Below are positions 58,684-64,000 of a DNA stretch of 64,000 bases, piece after piece. The DNA is from Malania oleifera (Eukaryota > Streptophyta > Magnoliopsida > Santalales > Ximeniaceae), in NCBI RefSeq assembly GCF_029873635.1, contig NC_080426.1, forward strand, positions 58,126,673-58,190,672, written 5' to 3'. The notes beneath the pieces were generated by a model. That model ran no database searches. It saw only the letters and a list, made by a program, of their open reading frames with translations, and was not told where the DNA came from. The translations under genes were made by a program, and so were the position numbers. Position 1 is the stretch's first letter. Every line of letters begins with the position of its first letter.

Positions 58684-59539
58684 TATATACAAATCTTACC
58701 AATACTCTCATACGATTACAAATGCCTATACTCATTATATATGTTTGAGTACGTCCATTTTTCATACATATACCTAAGGAATATTCAAACCCATTTTCTT
58801 AATCACACACTTATATATTCACCTGTAATTTAAAAGTATATACAAATATGTATTTTTACTTCCTCCTACCAAGGCACACATATGCATAAACATCATATTG
58901 AAACACACTCCTATTTCACAAAGTATGTAAATGGAAGTTAGGGGACCAATGACACCCTAATGGTTGGATTTGCCTCGAACCGACCATTCATGTGATTTGT
59001 GTAAATATGAGTTAACAATGTTATAACTTATCATTATTTTAAAAATCACATACGAGAGTTAATGATTATAATAAATTTTGTAAGGCAATTTATTGATTTT
59101 GAATTAAATTATAAGAGTTTTTTTTGACAAAACATAATAATTGGAGGACTTGGATTCATGCAAATATTTTCTTTTTTTACCCTAATTATCCAAATATCTC
59201 TTTTATTATGTTTGAAAAGGTCTGAAATTTAGATTTGTATTGAATTTAGTTGAAATGTAAAATAAAATTACATTGAAAATTATCTAAATTTACTCAAATT
59301 CAAATTCAAATTCTTGCTCCCAACCTAAACGCAACGTTTTGGTTAAACTAACCTACTATGTTAGATTTCCCTCTCCTCTTCTTGCATTCGTCTTTGTTAA
59401 GTGTAAGTCGACCCCATTTGTGTGCACATAGCCAAAACCCTTGAACCCCTCGTGCCTAAGGTATTTGTGTCGATGTGTATCGCCATTAATCTTTGGTCTC
59501 ACCGTTCTTCGATTGCAAGGACTTGCTTTGTGTTCAAAG
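58684..59539. other. AT-rich stretch; possible host 5' leader at 59340-59539
   Basis: No gene recognised. The last 200 bp are less AT-rich and may join, across the next element, to 60484-60578, which ends in a donor-like GCCAGAG|GTACGT. Confidence 0.35.
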
Positions 59540-60483
59540 CATGGTCTTAAGTTTCCATGAAATTGTCGAAATTTCCGTCAAAATTTCTAATTTCCATCAC
59601 CCTCGAAATTGAAATGACAGTCATTTTTTGTATTGCATAATTTTCATCAAAATCTCAAAGAATCATCCGAAATTTATTGAAATCTCGAAATGTTAGCTAA
59701 ACTTGTCAAAATTTTAACTATAATGAAATTTCGTCATAATTTATTTTATTTATGTTAAAGTTTGATATACATTGTTGGCCTACAACCTAACAATTTAAAC
59801 TTTTAGATAAAGTGGTAATCTAACAAGATATTAGAGTTGGTTACCAGGGTTTTAGTCTTGTTGTCCGCAATTTAAAAAAAAAAAATATTACATTTCTTAT
59901 TATGGGTGCTATTTATCATGTGTTTATAGTGTTAAAGATTGATATACATCGTTGGTCCACAATAATCTAACAATTTATTTTATTACAAGTGTTTTTAAAA
60001 TTATATGAAAAAATAAAGTTACATTAACATTTTATTTAACCATCCATGTCTAAGTTATCATTATTTATATAATAAATAATATTTAAATAGTTAATGAATT
60101 TCATTTGTATTAAATGAATTTATTTAATGTACATTATCTTATAAATATGTTTAATACACATACTATTTTACAAATTTTCCACCATATACAAAATATAGAT
60201 ATATTTAATTTGTAATATATTATTATGTTTGTTAACTATTTTTAAAGTTTTACAAAGAATTTCATATTTATTAATAATTTTTGTTATTTTTTCAAATCGA
60301 ATCAGAATTAACATCGAAATCTAAATTTTCGTTTTAAAGTTTTGCAAAGAATTTCATATTCATTAATAATTTTTGTTATTTTTTCAAATCGAATCAGAAT
60401 TAACAACGAAATCTAAATTTTCGTCGAAATTTCATTCTTTTGGAGCTTCCAAATTTGAGTAGAAATCGAAATTTAAGACCTTG
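59540..60483. mobile_element. MITE-like element with CATGGTCTTAA inverted ends
   Basis: Starts CATGGTCTTAAGTTTC and ends AAATTTAAGACCTTG, imperfect inverted repeats related to those of the hAT element at 1806. The subterminal parts repeat GAAATTTC-like words (TCGAAATTTCCG). The flanking 8 bp match at only about half the positions, so the target duplication is not secure. No coding capacity. Confidence 0.6.
60242..60423 (+). repeat. About 90-bp tandem duplication inside the MITE
   Basis: Two adjacent copies (about 60245-60336 and 60337-60423), each with AAAGAATTTCATATT, TTCAAATCGAATCAGAATTA and GAAATCTAAATTTTCGT. They differ at few positions. Confidence 0.85.
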
Positions 60484-62254
60484 GCTCTTGGAGAATCTCC
60501 CATTTGCTTGCCACGCTCTCTCGCTATCTCAACTGTACTACAGCCACTAACGCAATCGTCACTGTTTGCCAGAGGTACGTTTACTCTCTCAATATAGTTC
60601 ATAGACAGGTGGGTAGGGCTTGTTGCCCCTCCTCCATCGGCTTTGGTTATTTATGGTTTTTTTTTTATAAAAATTTCTATTGAATTTTAATTTTGAATTA
60701 CATGTTGTTGATATCATTTATACTTTAACTGAGATTTAATGGATTGTTTTTTGTTCACTTGAATTTCTGTTTAATTTAATTTGAATTATAGGCTACCCAC
60801 ATCGATTTGTTTGATATCTAAGAAACTTTCTTGAGGAAAAGTTGCAATGCACAATTGATAGGAATATTCGTATTGATTGAGATACAGCATATTTCTATGT
60901 TGTTAATTATCTTTATAATACCAGAGTTACGTTAGTGGATTGTTTTTTCCTCCCGCCATAAATCAATCTGTTTATTCCCTTTTTTTAAAAAAATTGATAC
61001 GTTTTTCTTATATGATTTTTGATCGAGATTTACTATTTCTCCAAGACCAATTCTAATACAGATTAGTTAGAACCAATGAGAGGGGGTGTGCACACATGTG
61101 GGGTGTTTGTGAAAATGTATGAGTGAATTCTAGGGAGTTCCACATGTGGGATCATTTGAAATACAGAATTATCTACCATATCTGTTAACCATTTAGGACT
61201 ATTTGATATGTTTGCAAAAGTTTTACCACATCCTCTGATTGGACTATTTGATGGTAGAGTGTTTAATTAGTAATATGCTAAATTCGTATACAACATTATA
61301 AGTTGTTTGCTTGCTGGCCGAGGCAGTATTTTTTTCGCCTTAATTTTAGTTTAAAAAATTGTTGTCATATGAGATGTTTTGCTCTATTTTCGACTTGTTT
61401 GATATTTTTGGTGAGGTGGACACTCTTTTAGGGCTGTTGGTGGTAATTCTCTCGACTCTCACGTTAATTTCGCGTAAAGCTCTATTTATTTTGATTTGGA
61501 TTTAAATATTTTAGCCTCATTAACAGATGGTCGAATCTTTATTTGATTTTTGTTCTTAATAATTGAGTCTGCTCATTTAATTAGTTTTACAATCTATTTA
61601 TACATGCCTGGAGGACTGATGGTATGCTGATGATGGTAATAATTTTTTATCTGCATTTTAGATTGATGAGGTGTTCAAATAGGTTATAATTGGTGATGAT
61701 TTTGAGAAGTAGCTATGAATGATGTTGTAAAGCATTTGTGATATATTGTACTATTTTTAATTCAAACCATTTAAAGAATGATTTTCTCGTTTCCTCGCTT
61801 TTGCAATACTATGAAATTGATTTTTATTAAGTTTATAAGTTATATTTGTTTTGAGCTTTGTGAAGAAAATATCATGTTTATTGTGTTAGCTTTTCATTAA
61901 CTTTCCAAAACTTTGATCAAGGGCTCACCCTATCAGTATAATGGCAATTGCCTGCACTCCAATCCATCCTACACACAGATCCTCTCAAGGCACTTGGGCC
62001 TTCTGGTTTTTCTTTTGTTTTACCAACAAAATGTAGACAAAACCAACATAGTTTATTGAAGTATTTTGAGTTTTTAATACTAGTAAGAAATTGTGGAAAA
62101 AAGTTTTTTTAAATAAAACATTCCAGTGTTTCAAAGAAGTATTGAAGTGCAAACACTATTACTAGAGTATTGTAGGTTTGTTTTGGGTAAATTTAGTCTG
62201 CTATAGATTTAGTAGGCTTTGTAGATTTATTTATTTATTTTTTTTGCATTTAAG
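60484..62254. other. AT-rich, intron-like stretch
   Basis: Begins with about 95 bp of leader-like sequence and a donor-like GTACGT at 60578. The rest is AT-rich without recognised exons. A GC-richer bit at 61920-62000 is unidentified. Confidence 0.35.
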
Positions 62255-62338
62255 GCTGCGTACTATAGACCCATTGTGGTCTGCCCCTTCCTTGGACCCG
62301 CATACGCAGGAGCTTTGTGCACCGGGCTGCCCTTTTTT
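62255..62338 (+). mobile_element. Au-type SINE 3' tail, second copy
   Basis: GCTGCGTACTATAGACCC, GTGGTCTGCCCC and GGAGCTTTGTGCACCGGG then a T-rich tail match the Au SINE 3' end and the copy at 3268. The 5' tRNA-like half is missing. Confidence 0.8.
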
Positions 62339-62635
62339 TTATTATTATTTTTATTTTACTGTTATTATTATACTTTATTTTATTGCACAATCTGTTCCAA
62401 ATAAGAAATCCAGACATCAAAACAAATTGAGTAAATTCAACATCAGTAAACTAAAAGAAGTGGCATCAACCATTTACAAGCAACGTAATGACATTCTTAT
62501 AACTTTTTAGAGTTGTATACATTCACAAAACCATGAGAAAAAGGGAAAATGCAAAAAAAAATGAACCCAATTACTCTCTCAACAATGCTGTTGGCCTCCT
62601 TAAATACAGTGATAAAACTATGATTTGAAATCCTC

Positions 62636-62698
62636 TTACTTAAATATCCCATTTTGCATTGCAGTTACAAATTCATTGTAGTCTATGTGGCCATCCAT
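62636..62698 (-). pseudogene. EF-hand-like coding fragment
   Basis: The minus-strand reading is MDGHIDYNEFVTAMQNGIFK followed by a stop. DGHIDYNEF has the spacing of the second half of an EF-hand loop (D-G-x-I-x-x-x-E) and is close to the last EF-hand of calcium-dependent protein kinases or calmodulin-like proteins. The start of the loop and a clear splice acceptor are not visible (ATGTTTGTTATG precedes it), so it may be a stray exon fragment or a pseudogene. A chance match of this length is unlikely but not excluded. Confidence 0.45.
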
Positions 62699-63707
62699 AA
62701 CAAACATAAAACAAAACTAAGTATTGGCGATAAGTAGAACCCATTTACATTATTAAAGTTGCAATGTTTTTTATTGTAACTGCGTGATGACCACCAGAGT
62801 GTCTTAAGATGTATTACAGTAGGTAAATTGGCCAAATTATTCCTTCACTTGATTAAATTCTCTCTAATGCTTCTCTTGCCAAATGAATTCACTTTCTTGC
62901 TTCAACTTCAATAGTGGGTGAATTTCCTTGTTTGCTTGGCCACATTAGAGATGATTGCCTTAGGAAATTAACCTGGATGTTGGACAAAGAACAATTTTTT
63001 TTTTTTTTTTTGTTTGGTGGTTTGATTTTGCCTTGGCCATACCACTATTGATGTTAATCCCTTGATTACAAACAAGGATCGATCTTTAAGCAAAAACCAT
63101 TAGATCTACATCAGGAGTTCAAAAATTATTTTGCTTTGGATTTACAATAAGATGCCAGGGTAAGATTAAGCCTTGGTTGAGCACAAGCTCTTGATAAAAG
63201 GAAGTGGTTTTCAAAAGTACGTATAAAAATAAGTACTTATTATATTGTTTGCCAAACACCACTTATTGACGTATTTATGAAAAATATTTTTCTAAAGAAG
63301 TACTTAATTTTGAAGATGTTCCAAACAGTGGCTTAGTCAATCTGATCTAGTTGAGCTCTATAGAAAAAGTTATGGAACTGTTTTTTAGCTATTTCCGGCT
63401 CCTAGTACACGTTAGAAAGAGGTTCATATACCATGTGAAGGCCGACTTGGTGCACAAGTTGGTGAAGAGCTGAAATTGCAGGAAATTGTTCACTACTGCT
63501 TCATTGCATTAGAGTTGGGTGATGCGTTTAACTGTGTCCTCCCCGGAGAATAGCTCAAATTCAGGGACTTTGTACCATTAGCGAAAATGAGCTAGGTTGA
63601 CATTCTTTGAGTATGATGGGTGTCCAAGCCTATTTGCTACAAGGCCTCGACTAGGTGTTGCCGTTTCAAAGGTGTCGGGAGATGTAAATGATGTCCTCCC
63701 TGGGGAA
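62699..63707. other. Stretch without a recognised gene
   Basis: Contains a near repeat of TGTCCTCCC(C/T)GGGGAATAG-type sequence (about 63534-63553 and 63692-63710), otherwise nothing recognised. Confidence 0.35.
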
Positions 63708-64000
63708 TAGGGTTGCAATCATGCCAAGCAGAGCTGAGCCAAGCAGAGCCAAGCTGAGTTTTAGCATGTTTAGGCTTGGCTTGTTTAATAAATGAGCTTG
63801 TAAAACTGAGCTCAAGCTGGGCTTGTTAATCAAACAAGTCGAGCTCGGCCTTGTTCATATTCGGCTCATTTATTAATTGAGCTTCAAATGAGCCAAGACT
63901 AATCTTGTTAAAATTTTGATTATATATTAGCGAACTTTAAAATTATATCTAAAATTTCTCGTTTATACAACAGACAAAGGATTCAATTTATTTAAAACAT
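63708..64000. mobile_element. Left end of a hAT-type element, cut by the window edge
   Basis: Opens TAGGGTTGCAATCATGCC. It is followed by reiterated GAGCTGAGCC, GCTTGTTTAAT and GAGCTCGGC words in both orientations, the usual look of the GAGCCGAGC-rich subterminal zones of plant hAT elements that start TAGGG. The other end is beyond the window. Confidence 0.6.

Overview
This window looks like plant nuclear DNA, probably from a eudicot. It is AT-rich and gene-poor, and almost everything that can be named is a transposable element or a relic of one. The supporting signs are Copia and Gypsy LTR retrotransposons primed by initiator-Met tRNA, a Cassandra TRIM with 5S-like LTRs, Au-type SINE tails, Mutator-like elements (one carrying a plant mobile domain gene), hAT elements and a CACTA end. 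No complete host gene was found. The exact species cannot be told from the sequence.

Layout. 1-7.5 kb: a LINE relic, a hAT element with a perfect 8-bp target duplication, an Au SINE tail and a Gypsy LTR-PBS-gag relic. 7.57-33.9 kb: one old Mutator-like element (MULE) read on the minus strand, with the C-terminal end of a MuDR-type transposase followed by a plant mobile domain (PMD) gene, both decayed. It has been invaded several times. (1) A Copia solo LTR (9376-27214, duplication GATGG) interrupts the PMD gene. That LTR is itself interrupted by a 13.8-kb tandem Gypsy array (10628-24383) of gag-only elements and by another Copia solo LTR in the opposite orientation (25069-27164, duplication ACCAA). 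(2) A hAT element lies at 28183-29230. (3) A Gypsy solo LTR (30416-33559, duplication GGTTA) interrupts the transposase end. 34-36.7 kb: AT-rich DNA with a direct repeat. 36.7-41.4 kb: a CACTA end with hairpin-forming subterminal repeats, a microsatellite-rich leader-like stretch and an unrecognised decayed exon. 41.5-47.4 kb: Copia LTR pieces, a Cassandra TRIM and a Gypsy solo LTR (44101-46877, duplication TAAAC). 47.8-58.7 kb: a long-inverted-repeat MULE split by an 8.6-kb Copia element of SIRE-like type (49394-58001, duplication TTAAG) with a broken polyprotein. 58.7-64 kb: a MITE-like element, an Au SINE tail, an EF-hand-like coding fragment and the start of another hAT-type element.

The elements do not form a cooperating pathway. 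The informative part is their history. Target duplications fix the order of insertion, giving at least four levels (host, MULE, Copia LTR, Gypsy array), and solo LTRs show repeated intra-element recombination. The most unusual structure is the Gypsy array: three full LTRs, two truncated LTRs, four internal segments, and the same chimeric gag/LTR junction present twice.

All coordinates come from reading the sequence by eye. LTR ends backed by target duplications should be exact or within a base or two. Limits given for relics and long gaps are approximate.
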